DNA of 64,000 nt from Rana temporaria (lineage: Eukaryota; Chordata; Amphibia; Anura; Ranidae): contig NC_053492.1 in the NCBI RefSeq assembly GCF_905171775.1, positions 280,522,938 through 280,586,937 of the forward strand, in the 5' to 3' direction. The translations under genes were made by a program, and so were the position numbers. Positions 1-12,103 of this stretch are shown piece by piece. The notes below the pieces were generated by a model, which did no database searches, was not told the origin of the DNA, and saw only the letters and a program-made list of their open reading frames with translations. Position 1 is the stretch's first letter, and every line of letters starts with the position of its first letter.

Positions 1-109
1 ATACTGAGGTTAGTATTCAACGTTCAATAAATGTGCTTAAAAACCTGGCTAAAGATGGAATTTCTCAGCTGAAAGTTCTTTAACAAAATGCAAGACACCT
101 TACCAGACA

Positions 110-336
110 CAAATGACAATAGCAACATTTTATTTAGCATAATTTCCAAGGTTACATATATTTAATAAATAGAAACAAAATGGACAACACCCTATCCTTC
201 TTGGAGCCACGGGTAGACATTTCCATTGATGAGGTCTGGTGTTTGATGAAACAGGTTATGGGAGTACAAACGCAGCAGAGAGTTAGGAGCATTCACCCTG
301 CCGATGGCAATTTTCCTGGTTCATTCCGGAGATATG
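110..336 (-). CDS. TRDN: Candidate TRDN terminal exon (coding 293-336) and 3' UTR
   Basis: A pyrimidine-rich acceptor (catttccctatcatatcacttccag has the right shape) ends at 337 on the minus strand. Coding continues in the gene's phase as (x)YLRNEPGKLPSAG and stops with TGA at 293-295. The junction codon from the 11263-11313 exon would be Ala. The remainder is 3' UTR, and an AATAAA signal lies at 129-134, so cleavage is expected near 105-120. The C terminus is short, polar and basic. I cannot confirm from memory that triadin ends this way. The acceptor, open phase, stop and poly(A) signal together support a terminal exon. Confidence 0.5.
129..134 (-). terminator. Poly(A) signal AATAAA
   Basis: On the plus strand this reads tttatt, on the minus strand AATAAA. 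It lies about 160 nt downstream of the candidate stop codon and is the only such hexamer in the right orientation between the stop and the window edge. Confidence 0.45.
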
Positions 337-1829
337 CTGGAAGTGATATGATAGGGAAATGATGTGGATCCAAGAGGGAGGTAAGTAAAACAACACATTT
401 AATTTCTGTACAGGAAACACTAATTTTGAGCCACCAATTAGTCACACACATATAATTAATCGGCAAACAACACACATAAAAAACATACAGCGATAACCAC
501 ATACAAAATGATGCTTCATACATGTTAACATATATAATTTTGGATGGAAATTATAATAATAAAATACCAGAGATTATGATTTGACACAGCACATATAGTT
601 ATCAAGCCTTGATTTTCACTACTAAATCTGCTTTAATGGGTTCTTTTTTTTCTCTTCTTAAAGAGGAGTTACAGCCTTTAGATAAGCACATAAAATATAT
701 CAGCTTAATGCCATTATTATTATCAATATGTGAAAAAGGCTTGTTTTCTATATATATTTTGTATTTATATGTGTACATGTGGAGGTAATAATGAGGAGGC
801 TTGCTGAATCTTTTTATCTCAACCATGCTTAGCCTAGGCTAGGCTGATTGATAATTTTCTATTTATTTTTTAATGGTAAGAAAGTTGTGCTCTAGTAATG
901 CGATTTGTTTATGTTGAGATATACCTATTTGATTCATGTGAAGTGAAAATTTTGATGAACACAAAAATAGAGTCACAACATTTCATACTAGTGTATTTTG
1001 ATTTGTGAAAACTCAAATTGTATTATGCACTTTGAGACCAAAATACAGAATGTCCAAAACTGCTGTTGATTATTTCCTGTAGCAAGCAAATCAGTTCTCA
1101 ATTCCAGGCACCAGAATGATCAAAGAGAGAACTTAATTGTTTGCCAGGATAAAAACAGCCATAAAATCCAATTTTAAGTCACAGAAAGAGATATTCAGTA
1201 TTATTAAAATTGCATTAAAAACCTTAATTCTCATAATTATACTTCCACTTTCCTGTTATAACAGTTGAGCAGTGTGTCTAAATATAACTGTGCTCGAGAG
1301 TTTGAACTTGTAATCAAACAGATCTGTTCAGACATGCCCCTCTTCCTCCACACTACAAGTTACAAACTTCACAACAAGTCTCTGGGGGACACTTGCTATG
1401 AGGAATGTGGCTATTACTCATCTAGACACTGAATAAAAAGTAACACCGCTAACATCCTCCTGTCAGATATACTGGCTAGTTCAAACACTGCTGCTGGGTC
1501 CCTAAAAAGAGAACAGCAGGCCCGTCCATATAGCCACAAATGTTTTGGAGGACCATACACTAATATAGGGAAGTACAACACAAATGATCACAAAATGGCT
1601 GCTGCTGGTTCTCCACCCATCAGGAAAGCCCCTCTAGAATGATTCATTCATGTAGGGTTTTATCATAGAGGTCGCTCATCTATAGCGGCACAGAGCTCTA
1701 GAGTCAGAAGGCTAGAAGTGTATTTTCACATGCTACAAAAAATGCATTTTAAGGCATGTTCAAGTGAAAAATAAATCTGAAGAGGTACAGGACTATAAGG
1801 AGAAAAAAAATGTTTTATACCATGTGAAA

Positions 1830-1915
1830 TGACGGCGGGGCGGTGCTACTCATGTTCTGGGACGCCGTCATATGACGGCGTCCCAGAACGCCCACTCTCG
1901 CGGGCCCGTGGGGGT
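1830..1915. repeat. GC-rich fragment with a 36-bp perfect palindrome
   Basis: Positions 1854-1871 (gttctgggacgccgtcat) are the exact reverse complement of 1872-1889. The GC-rich flanks contrast with the AT-rich surroundings and look like the core of a decayed palindromic MITE. Confidence 0.5.
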
Positions 1916-2569
1916 CTTTAATGTACTATACTGTCTGTTCATGATATCAACCACAATATTGCTATGTATGTTGTTTTGTTATTGATGATCTTACAATAAA
2001 ACATTTGTAAACACAAAGTCACCAATTCACAGCTTCCTGATATATGACTTTGAAAAAGCCTTCAGAACCCTGAAGTTTAACTACAGACCCCTAGGGCCTA
2101 GCATGTGATCCCATTTCATCTGTTAGGCACCAAAAAGTAAATTAAAGCGCCTGATGTGTCAGACACATCTCAGTGCCAGCTGCATGGAACCATGGTACAT
2201 CAGTGACCAGCACTCATTTCCAGGGTCCCCCTGACTTTTGTAAACATACAATTACAAATTCACAGAGTACTTTTAGTAAATTTAAATTAATAGCTTACAT
2301 GATTCCATGTCACTAATTATAAAACATGTAATTCTTTTTTGCCTTTTGAAATGTTATGGCGATAAATGTTATACACTAGTTTATGGTAGCAAAACTGGCT
2401 AGAGGTGGAAGAAGGTGATATAAAATGAGAACAATGTTTGCAGATTGAATAAAATGTGTACTCACCAAAATATGCTATAGCTTCCTTTTAAGAAAAGGGT
2501 AGATTGCTGAAGGAAAAAAAAGTTAATATTGATTTTTCTGTCAGCCTTTCTAAACCTGAGCTCTCCAGA

Positions 2570-3470
2570 GAGTGTACACAGTCCAGCACCACATATTACA
2601 GTGATATGTGCATCTCCACCAAATGGGTGAAAAACCTGCTCACCTTAAATACATCAGAATTGGGCAATCAGAAATACAATACAATCAGAAATGTATCATC
2701 CAAATGACTTCAATCATGGAGAAAACTCTTCACACAGTTTCCTCAGATACAGGACACAAGATGGACGAGCCTTCTGATTCCAAGTGTGCTCATGTATCAT
2801 GAAATATAATTCACACTGAACATAAAAGTAGAAAACATAGTGCTCTCTATTTCCAAAAATGTGTTTATTAAAACCCCCTAGCCAATACAAACACAATGAA
2901 CTGTGTAACACCACGTCCTCAACCTGCTCACTACTCCACACTAAGATGGGCGTGGCGTTAAGGCACAGGCTTCTTCACAATGAGCTTCTTCAGCAGGCTT
3001 ACTGAAGAAGCCAAATCTGAGGACGCAACACATCTAGGTGGTAGGAGTCAAGCCTGTGACATCACGCCACTGCTATCTCAGTGTGGAGTGGTGAGCAGGT
3101 TGAGGATGTGGTATCACAAGGAGCATTATTTTTTTAAATGTCCTGTATTGGCTGGGGGGTTTTAATAAATGCATTTTTGGAAATAGAGAACACTATGTTT
3201 TCTGCCTTTCTGTACCATGTGAATAATTTTTCATGATACATGAGAGCACTTGGAATCGGAAGATCCATCCATCTTGTATCCTGTATCTGAGGAGAGGTGT
3301 GGAAAGTTTGCTCCGTAATTAAAATTGCTTGGATGGTACAGATGAGCCTAATTTTGATGTATTTACGGTGAGCAGGGTTTTTCACCCACTTGGTGGAGGT
3401 ACACAAGTCACTGGATAAAGTGAAGATAGATGTTCACTGATTGCACTAGGGTGCTGGACTGTGTACATGT
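2570..3470. mobile_element. Foldback element with arms of about 0.4 kb
   Basis: The left arm (about 2570-2940) and right arm (about 3065-3470) are diverged inverted copies. Examples are gtgtacacagtccagcac against ggtgctggactgtgtac, and tcaacctgctcac against gtgagcaggttga. The arms also share aaatagagaacac-type and ccaatac blocks. The centre (2941-3064) is unique and GC-richer. I see no transposase. The superfamily is not assignable from the ends I can read. Confidence 0.65.
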
Positions 3471-3476
3471 TTAAAG

Positions 3477-3509
<33 letters not shown>

Positions 3510-3516
3510 TACATAT

Positions 3517-3806
3517 TGGGGTAGATTCAGATAGAATGGTCTATCTGTCCGCCCTGCGTTACGCCGTCATAATTTAGGGCGCAAGTTCTGTATTCAGAAA
3601 GAACTTGCGCCCTTAGTTACGGAGGCGTAACGTATCTATGTCGGCATAAGCCCGCCTAATTCAAATGTGGATGATGTGGGCGTGTTTTATGTATATTAAC
3701 TGTGACCCCGCGTATTTGACGTTTTTTACGAACGGCGCATGCGCCATTTGTGAAAAAATCCCAGTCTGGAGATACGCCGTCGTATCTTCTATCTGAATCT
3801 ACCCCA
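3517..3806. mobile_element. MITE with TGGGGTAGATTCAGATAG inverted ends
   Basis: The ends are tggggtagattcagatag and ctatctgaatctacccca. Interior palindromic pieces include gcgcaagttctgtattcag against ctgaataca-like complements. The ends relate it to 37387-38121 (TGGGGTGGATTCAG). A dinucleotide AT run lies directly 5'. Confidence 0.65.
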
Positions 3807-4289
3807 GTATCTTTTATTTCTTTTTTATATGCACAGTGTTGGATTGTATAATATATATACGTTTATGGACTTAAGATCACTGAAAAAAAATCACTTGATT
3901 TTCACAATTGTGATGCATGCATTAATCTAATGTCACATTAGAATATTTATTTATGTATTGATTGATTGGTATCACAATTGTTGTTGCATTGCACTTATTA
4001 TTGTAATTTAATTTAAATGGAGGGTGTTGTGAAGTCATTTAGTGTTAAATATTTCAGCAACATTTTTACACATTTATTAATTAATTTATTAGATTTTTGC
4101 GGTACAGGCTGTGCTGATTGAGATTTACTAAATTCTATAGGGGAATAGTCTTCCCTTTCATCAACAAAGTAATGGACATTCTTCCTACTGACTGCTCACT
4201 TTAGGTAGGGCATTTCCTTTACTGACCACTTATGTTGGGTAGCCCTTCCCTACTGACAAATAGACTACTTTTACATTGATGGGCTTTTC

Positions 4290-4657
4290 AGGCATTTTAG
4301 AGATAAAAATAGCACCTGTAAAGTGCCTGAAAAGCACCTCTCAAGCCTCCTCAGTGCGTAATCCCGAGTGCTTACACACTGGGGTAGTGCGCCTGTGGGA
4401 TGGGAAAAAAAGTCCTGCAAGCAGTGTCTTTGGGGTGGTGCGAGAGCGGTGTATACACTGCTCCTAATCTGCCCCTGCCATTGAAATTAATGGGCAGTGC
4501 TGCTGAAGCACCTGCAAAGCTTTTTCGGGGGCTTTTAACAAAAGTTAGTTAAAAGTGCCCACTTCCACCCACACAGCACTGGTAAAGAGCCGCTAAAATG
4601 AGCAGCTCTTTACCGCTAGCACAGGGCGGTGCAGTGTTCAGTGTAAAAGGGGTCTTA
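4290..4657. mobile_element. Decayed MITE-like repeat
   Basis: A moderately GC-rich block with recurrent agcacctg and cagtgct motifs ends in tgtaaaaggggtctta, which resembles one MITE terminus. The other end is not clear. Confidence 0.3.
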
Positions 4658-4799
4658 ATGTATAGGGCACATTTATTTTCCATTTGTAACAAAAACGTGC
4701 TTCAAATTTAGATGTCAAATAGGCCACATATGTTATTATTTAATTTATTATTATATCTACAATTTATTGATCGTTCTAATCATTTTTATTGGGGTTATC

Positions 4800-5220
4800 T
4801 AATGCCCTGTACACATGACCAGTTTGTCCAATGAAAACGGTCCGATGGACCGTTTTCAGCAGACGAACCGATCGTGCGTGGGCCCCATCGTTTTTTTCCC
4901 CATCGGTGAAAAAACTTAGAACCTGTTTTAAAATTATCTGATGGTTAAAAAACCGATAGAAAAAAATGATCGTCTGTGGGCAAGTCCATCGGTTAAAAAT
5001 CCACGCATGCTCAAAATCAAGTCGAAGCATGCTCGGAAGCATTGAACTTCATTTTTCTCAGCTCCTCGTAGTGTTTTACATCACCGCGTTCTGACACAAA
5101 CTGATTTTTAACTGATGGTGTGTAGGCAAGACTGATGAAAGTCAGCTTTATCGGATATCTGATGAAAAAATCCATCGATCCGTTTTCATCGGATGGACCG
5201 ATCGTGTGTACGTGGCATAA
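4800..5220. mobile_element. Palindromic MITE, gtacacatgacc-type ends
   Basis: The left end taatgccctgtacacatgac and right end atcgtgtgtacgtggcata are complementary. The interior repeats ccatcggt/accgatgg motifs in both orientations. The same architecture recurs at 5852, 19481, 33288, 44039, 50287, 54884 and 63519. Confidence 0.6.
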
Positions 5221-5401
5221 GACTTAAAAAATATTTTTAGGTTAAAATTGGAGAATGGTTGATGCTTGTGATAGTAGTCTTATTCTTCACATCTGTACAG
5301 GTATTTGGTGACAAGTCTTTAGCCTGTGCACTTACTGCTCTTGTACTGCTCTGCTCTGCTCTTGTATCTCACACAGTATTCTTCTCTGATTCTTTATTCA
5401 C

Positions 5402-5840
5402 TTAAAGTGGTTGTAAACTCGTTTTTATAAGTTTTACCTACAGGTAAGCCTATAATAAGGCTTACCTGTAGGTATAAAGAATATCTCCTAAACCTGAACG
5501 GTTTAGGAGATATTCCCCCCGCAATGCAATGCGCAGCGGGGATCCTCGGCTAAAGGACCGGCAGCCGCCGGACCTTGCCGAATTTTAATCTCCCTCGCGC
5601 ATGCGCGGGAGTGACGTCATCGCCGCTCCAGCCAATCACAGCGCTGGAGCGGCGATACCCGGAAGACACGCCGAGTCAAGATGATATCTCGCTCGGCGTG
5701 GACCAGGTGAGTTCCCTACACCTCGTTTTGAGGTAAGTATTTCATAATGAGCTAATATGCAGTGCATACTAGCTCATTATGGCTTTTACTTTTCAGGTGA
5801 ACAAAAAAAAATTTTTTTTGCGGGTTTACAACCGCTTTAA
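5402..5840. mobile_element. MITE with TTAAAGTGGTTGTAAAC ends
   Basis: The terminus ttaaagtggttgtaaac is matched by gtttacaaccgctttaa. An internal stem (tacctacaggtaagcct against aggcttacctgtaggta, about 5437-5483) is near perfect. It resembles 20331-20770. Confidence 0.65.
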
Positions 5841-5851
5841 AATATCACACT

Positions 5852-6315
5852 AATATGCCACATGCACACGACCGTTTTTAATGTCATGGAATAAAACAAC
5901 GTTTTTCTCGTCATGATTCCTCTCAAGCCTGCCTTGCATACACACGATCGTGATAAAAAATGCTTGAGCATAGCGCTGTGACATACAACACGTACAACGG
6001 CACTATAAAGGGGAAGTTCCATTCGAATGGCGCCACCCTTTGGGCTGATTATGCTAATTTACCATCTCATAACTTGCTTCTGAGCATGCACGCTTTTTCC
6101 CCCTTTGTTAAAGCGTACATACCACTGTTTTTCACGACGAGAAAAACGACAACGTGAAAAATGACGAGAAAAAATAGAGCATGTTCTAAATGTTTTAATG
6201 CCAATTTTCTCGATGAGAAAAATGTACTGGAGCCTACACACAGCCGTTTTTAACAACCAATTTAAAATATTTAATTTTTCTCATCATGAAAAATGGTCGT
6301 GTGTACTCAGCTTTA
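5852..6315. mobile_element. Palindromic MITE, cacacgaccgttttt-type ends
   Basis: The left end reads atgcacacgaccgttttt and the right end aaaaatggtcgtgtgtac. Internal complementary blocks are built on ttctcgtc and gacgagaa. It is closely related to the copy at 33288-33737, sharing the block tttgggctgattatgc. Confidence 0.65.
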
Positions 6316-8774
6316 CACCTAAAAGGAAAAACGTCACTCAAGTGTAAGCAAGATGAAAGAAGTCCTGGATTTCTTATGAATCCAAAAAGATGCATTCTGT
6401 GGGTAACTATTAGTGGGCCTGATATCAAATCTTGCTTCTTGAGTTTTTAAGCGCATAGCATATTTAGTCATTTGAAGACCTTGGCTGTGAAGAAAGCAAA
6501 TTCACACTAATGATGTCAGCTCTGTGTAACTTTGGTAGCTTGAGTTCTGGTAATTGTATTGATGTCTGCAGTGTAATACTGATCATGACTAGAATTATAT
6601 AGGCTGCCATTCTTGACTTCCCTCTCTGACCTTTCTAGTTGCCTGATGTCCCTGATTGCAAAATTGAAGCTAAACCATTCACCAATCCTGCTACATAAAC
6701 AACCACTGTCCATTTTAGGTTTTCTACAAAGATTGTTTACAGAGCTCAAGAATGTAGTGTTCTTTATATTTTGCCAAGTAGAGAGATGGTATGTAGGGAT
6801 TCATTTTAGAAGATCAATGTACCAATTTACTTAAAGCAACAATACATAACTTTTAGTAATGTGACTTACATTCGTTTTTTGTATACTGAGTGAGGTATAT
6901 ACCTATACCTATATAATGTTATATGCATTTATATTTTTTTCTAAACAGAAATTGTTAAATATAACTTTGGTAAATGTTATATTAGGTGCTCTATTTTGGT
7001 TAAGCTTGTCAAAAGGTAATAAAAAATATTATTTTGTATATTTTTATGTGTTTATTTTTAAATACTACTTGGAAAGAAAATGCATATTGATATCATGCTA
7101 CTACTTACAGAAACCTCTATTTAACATGAAAAATTTTCCAATCACATGCAAGACAAAATTATTTGTATGTTTTTTTTCTCTACAGATGATTGGTTGTTTA
7201 AATTTGCTTACCTTATTCAATAAGCTAAGTGTATATTCAAATTTCCATTTAAATATTTTTAACTCTGTGTATAGGCTAAACAACCACAAATGGGCATTCT
7301 GAGATTGAGGAGCCTAGTTACACTTGATGGGGGATTGGCTGAGTGCTAGTACACACTTCTTCTGAGAAAAATACAACAGGATACTTTTAACATAGGTTAG
7401 ATGAGAAGTGGAACGAATCCTTCAAGATTCCCTAATCGTTCCTTCTAACTGAATGGGAGGACCAAAATAGAATTATCATGCAGGGGCCATTTGCTAAGTA
7501 TGTTTATCACTGTCTACTGCTTTAGTAAATACAGTCCATTGTGTCTACAGTATACATTATACATCCATACATATTTGAATTTCACAGAATTAACAATATA
7601 CAACTCAAATTTAAAGCTACTTAAACCAAAAGGTAAAATAATGTAGAAAGGAAAAATAAAAAGACAATATTTCCCGGGGCATTTTTATGTTAAAAAATAT
7701 TACAAAATATATAAAACATTATTACACTGGTATACGAGGCAGTAAACTGAAAGATAAGACCGGCGTTCATTCGGTACCAAAAAATACATGATTAAATGCC
7801 TCAGTGCTTTCAGCCTAATTACTAGCGATATGACAGCAGCTGATCTGAATTATGACTTTACTTAATTTATCCCTGAAAGTCCATGCTTTATATCTTCTAA
7901 TACAAAGCAGAAGCTTATTGTTATGTAGCGTAAACATGCATTTTAGAGGGATGAACCAAATGATTTATTATCTTATTTAGAGAAAGTATAAGCAAGTCAT
8001 CAGTTGCTCTATCATCAGGGACATTTTTTTTTAGAAAGTACTATAAATCTACACGAAATCTCATTTCATTAAAGGTTTTTAGAAGACTTTTATTTTCTAG
8101 TGTGATTAATCATGCAAACAATCCAGTACTGTCAAAAAACAAATGCATTATGCATTTACAGCTCCAAATAATAAGGTGACTAGATGTGAATTGCAAAAAC
8201 AGAGGGGGCTGCATTTTAAACACTTTATTTTTTACTTTAGTGACATACATAACTGTTGTGACCCGTTTGTGACACTGTGCAGAACAGACACTGCAAGTAA
8301 AGTACTGATTTTAAATTACATATCGAGTATACAATTTAGGCAGTCTATAAAAAGGCAACTACTGATAGTAAGTAAGGTTGGTGACCAATCAGGAGTTAGC
8401 TTTGGAAAATTAAACCAAAGACATGGGTTTCTCTTGCACAGGTTCATATATGGAGAGGAGGTGAGAAAGGCCACCTTGCCTGAGTGCAAGAACTGAGCAG
8501 GGTTCAGCGGGTACTCTCATATAGGAGTGATGTATCTGTTGGTAATGAGATGAGCAAGAGGAATGCCAGATAAGTAAATAAGTAAATAACAGGACCGTCA
8601 CTTTATAATATTAGGGCATTAGAGATGAAACTCTAATTATCATATATATCATAATAAAAAATGGTGCAAATAAAATATTTATAGAAAAGTATTCCAAAAA
8701 ATAGACAATAGGCACAGTAAAATAATTAGGAATATGAATGAAGAGTACTTATCAATATTTCACGTGGTTTGTTG

Positions 8775-9109
8775 CTCCGCTGATCTCCGCTGAGCCAGCG
8801 GATGACAAGTCCCACTCTGCTCACTGAGCGGGGAGGGGCTTTTGCAGTGCCGCTTTCTCCTATGGGGAGATCTGATAAAACGGACAGCATGTCCGTTTTC
8901 ATCATATCTCACCTGATCCGGCATGGACAGATGGGGACGTATCGCCATCCATCTGATTTTGGCGGATCGGGTCGGATGTCACAGGACATGTCTCCACTGA
9001 CATCCAATGCTCCATAGGACTGCATGGAGCAGCCGTTCAGGTCCACCGTCAAAACTGGCAGGCGGACGTGAACGATCCGATCGTGTGAAAGGGGCCTAAG
9101 AATCAAATT
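8775..9109. mobile_element. MITE remnant, one end clear (cgatcgtgtgaaaggggcct)
   Basis: The right end gatccgatcgtgtgaaagg followed by ggcctaa matches the aggcccctttcacatgt start at 53213. The left end is not recognisable, so the copy is truncated or diverged. Confidence 0.45.
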
Positions 9110-10747
9110 CTAAGTGGCATACGTCTTATCTGGTGTATCTGAGTCATTGACTCTCAGAATGACTCACACCTATGTGTTTCATTTTCACGGAAAATGGTGA
9201 GCTGTCAAGCTACACATGCAGCAGAGTTTTTTTTAGCCTTCTAGAGGTCTTCACTGAGTTTTCCCTCTCGCCAACCCAATCAAAGAGCTAAGGAGTACTG
9301 AAATAATTGATCACTCCTTTAATGACATTTTTTAGACTTATATGAATGTTTCTGAATGACCATATTTTATGGTTAGGCAATTAACATAATATTACACAGA
9401 ATTGGTCACAAGTTAATATAAACTAATCATGAGTTATATCATATGTGTACATTTCTCTGAAGGATTAGTACAGTATATGCATTCGATTCTTGCATTCTTG
9501 GTGTTATCATGTCAATTACCACCTGTGCAAGAGGTTTTATTGCAAGCCAAGTACCAGGTAATGGATTATAATAATTACCGGCAACTGGATCATGTCAAAA
9601 TGGCTGTACACTGAAATTCTTTAATGACTAGTTTGATGGTATCTAGTTAAATGCTGATACTGGTGAGCTGACATATATTTGAAGCTTAATGGAAGGTCTC
9701 TGTTTGTGTATTTACTTTTATTTATTTGGGCTAGTTGTAAAGAAATCCAGAATATCTGTTAAGTGAATGAGACATACAGGACTTTAAGTTGGATATAGTA
9801 TCACAGAGCTGTGAAATCACAGGGCAACACCCCATTCACCACTAAGTTTTGGAGTCCTTAAACCTTGCTATCATCACAGTCTTGTCTTGCAAGATGGCAT
9901 CAGAGAACCAGAAGGAAATCAACAATTAAAGAACTGCTGGTGGCAACAACATTTTGGACCTCCGCACTGCAAGGAGAGAACACTAACACTAACTACAGCC
10001 AATATTTTTCCAACCTATACCCACATTCAGATGATCTTCAAAAATTTACAATGGAAACAAGTGCAGATATGTTTTTAGAGAAATTAGCATTCAAGTTCAA
10101 CTGCATTTATACATACTGGGCCTAAATAAACCTTGTGCAGTTAGAAAACAGCCCAATTCACAGAAACAAACACCTTCACAGTTTTAGTATTTATCAGCAC
10201 ATTGCAAATAACAGGGAATGTAGAAATAGCACACGCATTAAAAGTTGTCAAGACACACTACCTGCATTGTACACACATTTTTAATAGTGCCCAAAATAAA
10301 TATTAATTGATTATATATATGTTTTAATTGACAATTGCAGAGCAGTCTGTCTTTTCAATGAGCAGTGAGGCATCAGTCAAAACATGTAAAAATACTGTTT
10401 TATTGTGTTCTTTAAAATAATATTGTACCACAGTTTGGTATTTCTTCATTGACTGGCATACTAAGCCAATGTAGCTTTTATAAATTCAACCACAAGGATC
10501 ATCTGTTAACTGTTAAGTTATCTGAATGTTGTTTCATTGGTCAGACACAGTCCTGTAGCTAAAAATATTGTAAAATATCTCTTAAAGCCTGGTTTAACAG
10601 TTCTGATTTGACTTGACAATCTGCCACATGATATAATATGATTAATGTAAAAAAAAAAAGATAAGAATACTGTATATCGAATAGAACATGGAGGATCTAT
10701 ACAGTGTATAATAGGTCACAATTTATGCTGTGGTCATGAAAAAAAAT

Positions 10748-11075
10748 ATTTAAAAGGTAACTCCACTTTTGTGGGAAAAAATAGCAAAAAAAAAAAAAAA
10801 ACATATATATTGTATACACTTGCTACACAAGTCATATTGTATTTGAATGTTATTAGAAAGTATCTCATGAATGATTTTCTTTCTGCATTTTTGTTGCAGT
10901 GGATGCTCAAATCTGACTTGCATCTTAATGCAAGTCATATTTTAACATCCACTGCAACAAAAATTGCATTTTTAGTAAGATGCTCTCAAAGGGAAACCAC
11001 GTCTAAAAAGATGCAAGCCTTGCCACTTTCTTTCTTAGATCCCTGCAGGTGCAGCAGCTGATTGAAAATGATAAA
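10748..11075. mobile_element. MITE-like repeat with a long hairpin core
   Basis: It opens with ttaaaaggtaactccacttt, a start typical of several short transposons here, and contains the 85-nt hairpin at 10884-10968. The far end is unclear. Confidence 0.35.
10884..10968. repeat. Near-perfect hairpin, about 42-bp stem
   Basis: The arm beginning tgcatttttgttgcagtgg pairs with an arm ending ccactgcaacaaaaattgca, with only a few mismatches and a loop of a few bases. It could be transposon core or a small-RNA source; the stem is longer and the loop shorter than in a usual pre-miRNA. Confidence 0.6.
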
Positions 11076-11262
11076 ATTACTCCCATACAGATTCACTTGG
11101 CACATGGACAAAGACAAACACATATGTCAGAATGTCAAAAGATAGGAATCTGCAACAAGACTGTTACAATTCCAGAAAAGTAAATAGATGAACCAGAAGG
11201 CAGTTACTCTTTAAATACATATTTTTTTGTTTGAGAAGATAAAGCTAGAATTGCCACTTTAC

Positions 11263-11313
11263 CTTGTCTGGCGGCCCTAAACACTTGTTCTTCTTGTTCT
11301 TTTGACAATCCAT
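11263..11313 (-). CDS. TRDN: Candidate TRDN exon, 51 nt (GLSKEQEEQVFRAARQ)
   Basis: The acceptor cttttctatgttttccag is strong and the donor is gtaaag. Phase 1-1 translation is (x)GLSKEQEEQVFRAARQ with split codons giving Asp before and Ala after. The peptide looks amphipathic and helical, unlike the Pro-rich exons. It is the last internal exon before the terminal one 11 kb away. The splice signals are among the best in the set; the identity rests on phase continuity. Confidence 0.6.
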
Positions 11314-11539
11314 CTGGAAAACATAGAAAAGACATAAGCCCATGTATCCCTGGTTGTAAATTATACAGCATTGGATAGCAAGACTTGTATGATTAGATTA
11401 TAAACCTTCTTACAATGAAGTATAGAGTATGGCCAGCATGTGTACATATATTGGTTTAGTAGAATAATGTTCAGATACAGATGCAGGCTTATTTATTTGC
11501 TTTGCCCAGAGTTTAGCTTTAAGAATGACTTTCACAACT

Positions 11540-12048
11540 GGCAGATAGCCTCTGGAATCCTCCGACGACATCCTATCCCCAGACGACGTCCTATTGTGAC
11601 AAAAAGCGTAGGGTGGAGCAAACAAACCAGGAAGTGAAGTGTAGCCAGAGAAGACATTGCGGCTTTGTTGTTTCTCTTACATTCATCGCCTTGATTTTAC
11701 CGCTTCTATGTAAGTGCGATACATTTTATTAAATTCAATTTTGTTCAAAGAACGTCCTGCACCATGGATGTTTTTCTTCTCTCTGTTTTCGAGTACCAAT
11801 AGTATCTAGCGGCAGTTCCATGGTTTTGGGATACCAAATTCCCTTACGCTGGGCGAGACTGCTGTTTAGTTGTCATCGCCATCTGGTAAGCAGGCCATGT
11901 TTTAAATCTGGTTGTGGCTTTGCACCTCTCCTTTGCAGTTCATCTCTTCACATGGATGGGTGTCCTTTTACTTTCTTATGGGACTCTGCTTTAGTTTTCC
12001 CTTTTTCATTTATCAATGACTTTTCACTAGATTTTTTTACTCACCATT
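11540..12048 (+). mobile_element. Probable Penelope-type 3' remnant
   Basis: It contains cgacgtcctattgtgacaaa and then agcgtagggtggagc, the form taken by the conserved tail around gaaacgcg motifs in many Penelope elements; compare gacgaagcgactcggtcgag at 28850. No coding part was seen. The solo LTR is inserted at its 3' side. Confidence 0.35.
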
Positions 12049-12085
12049 TATGTGTAGCACCTGGTTACTTCAAAGTACCTGTGCT

Positions 12086-12103
12086 ATTTAAATTTAGAGG
12101 GAG
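12086..12103. repeat. LINE target-site duplication, left copy
   Basis: The 18-mer atttaaatttagagggag is repeated exactly at 15306-15323 on the other side of the LINE. This length is typical of target-primed reverse transcription. Confidence 0.8.

Larger units (their letters stand above)
337..11262 (-). other. Last intron, about 10.9 kb
   Basis: It holds a palindrome-bearing fragment (1830-1915), a foldback element (2570-3470), an AT run (about 3478-3510), and MITEs at 3517-3806, 4290-4657, 4800-5220, 5402-5840, 5852-6315, 8775-9109 and 10748-11075. The long stretches 337-1829, 1916-2569, 6316-8774 and 9110-10747 are AT-rich and I see nothing in them. Confidence 0.5.

Noticed and set aside
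180..362. 60-codon plus-strand frame MDNTLSFLEPR...
   Set aside because: It overlaps the 3' UTR and terminal exon of the minus-strand gene and has no recognisable domain. The minus-strand reading explains the region better.
2479..2487. 9-nt exon between ctatag and gtgagt on the minus strand
   Set aside because: The signals fit the phase, but nine nucleotides are too few to separate from chance.
2990..3065. Hammerhead ribozyme in the foldback centre (ctgaagaag...)
   Set aside because: The catalytic CTGATGA and GAAA boxes are not both present in the right spacing.
6916..7302. 128-codon plus-strand frame rich in Phe/Tyr/Leu
   Set aside because: AT-rich DNA gives such frames by chance; no homology pattern, no splice sites.
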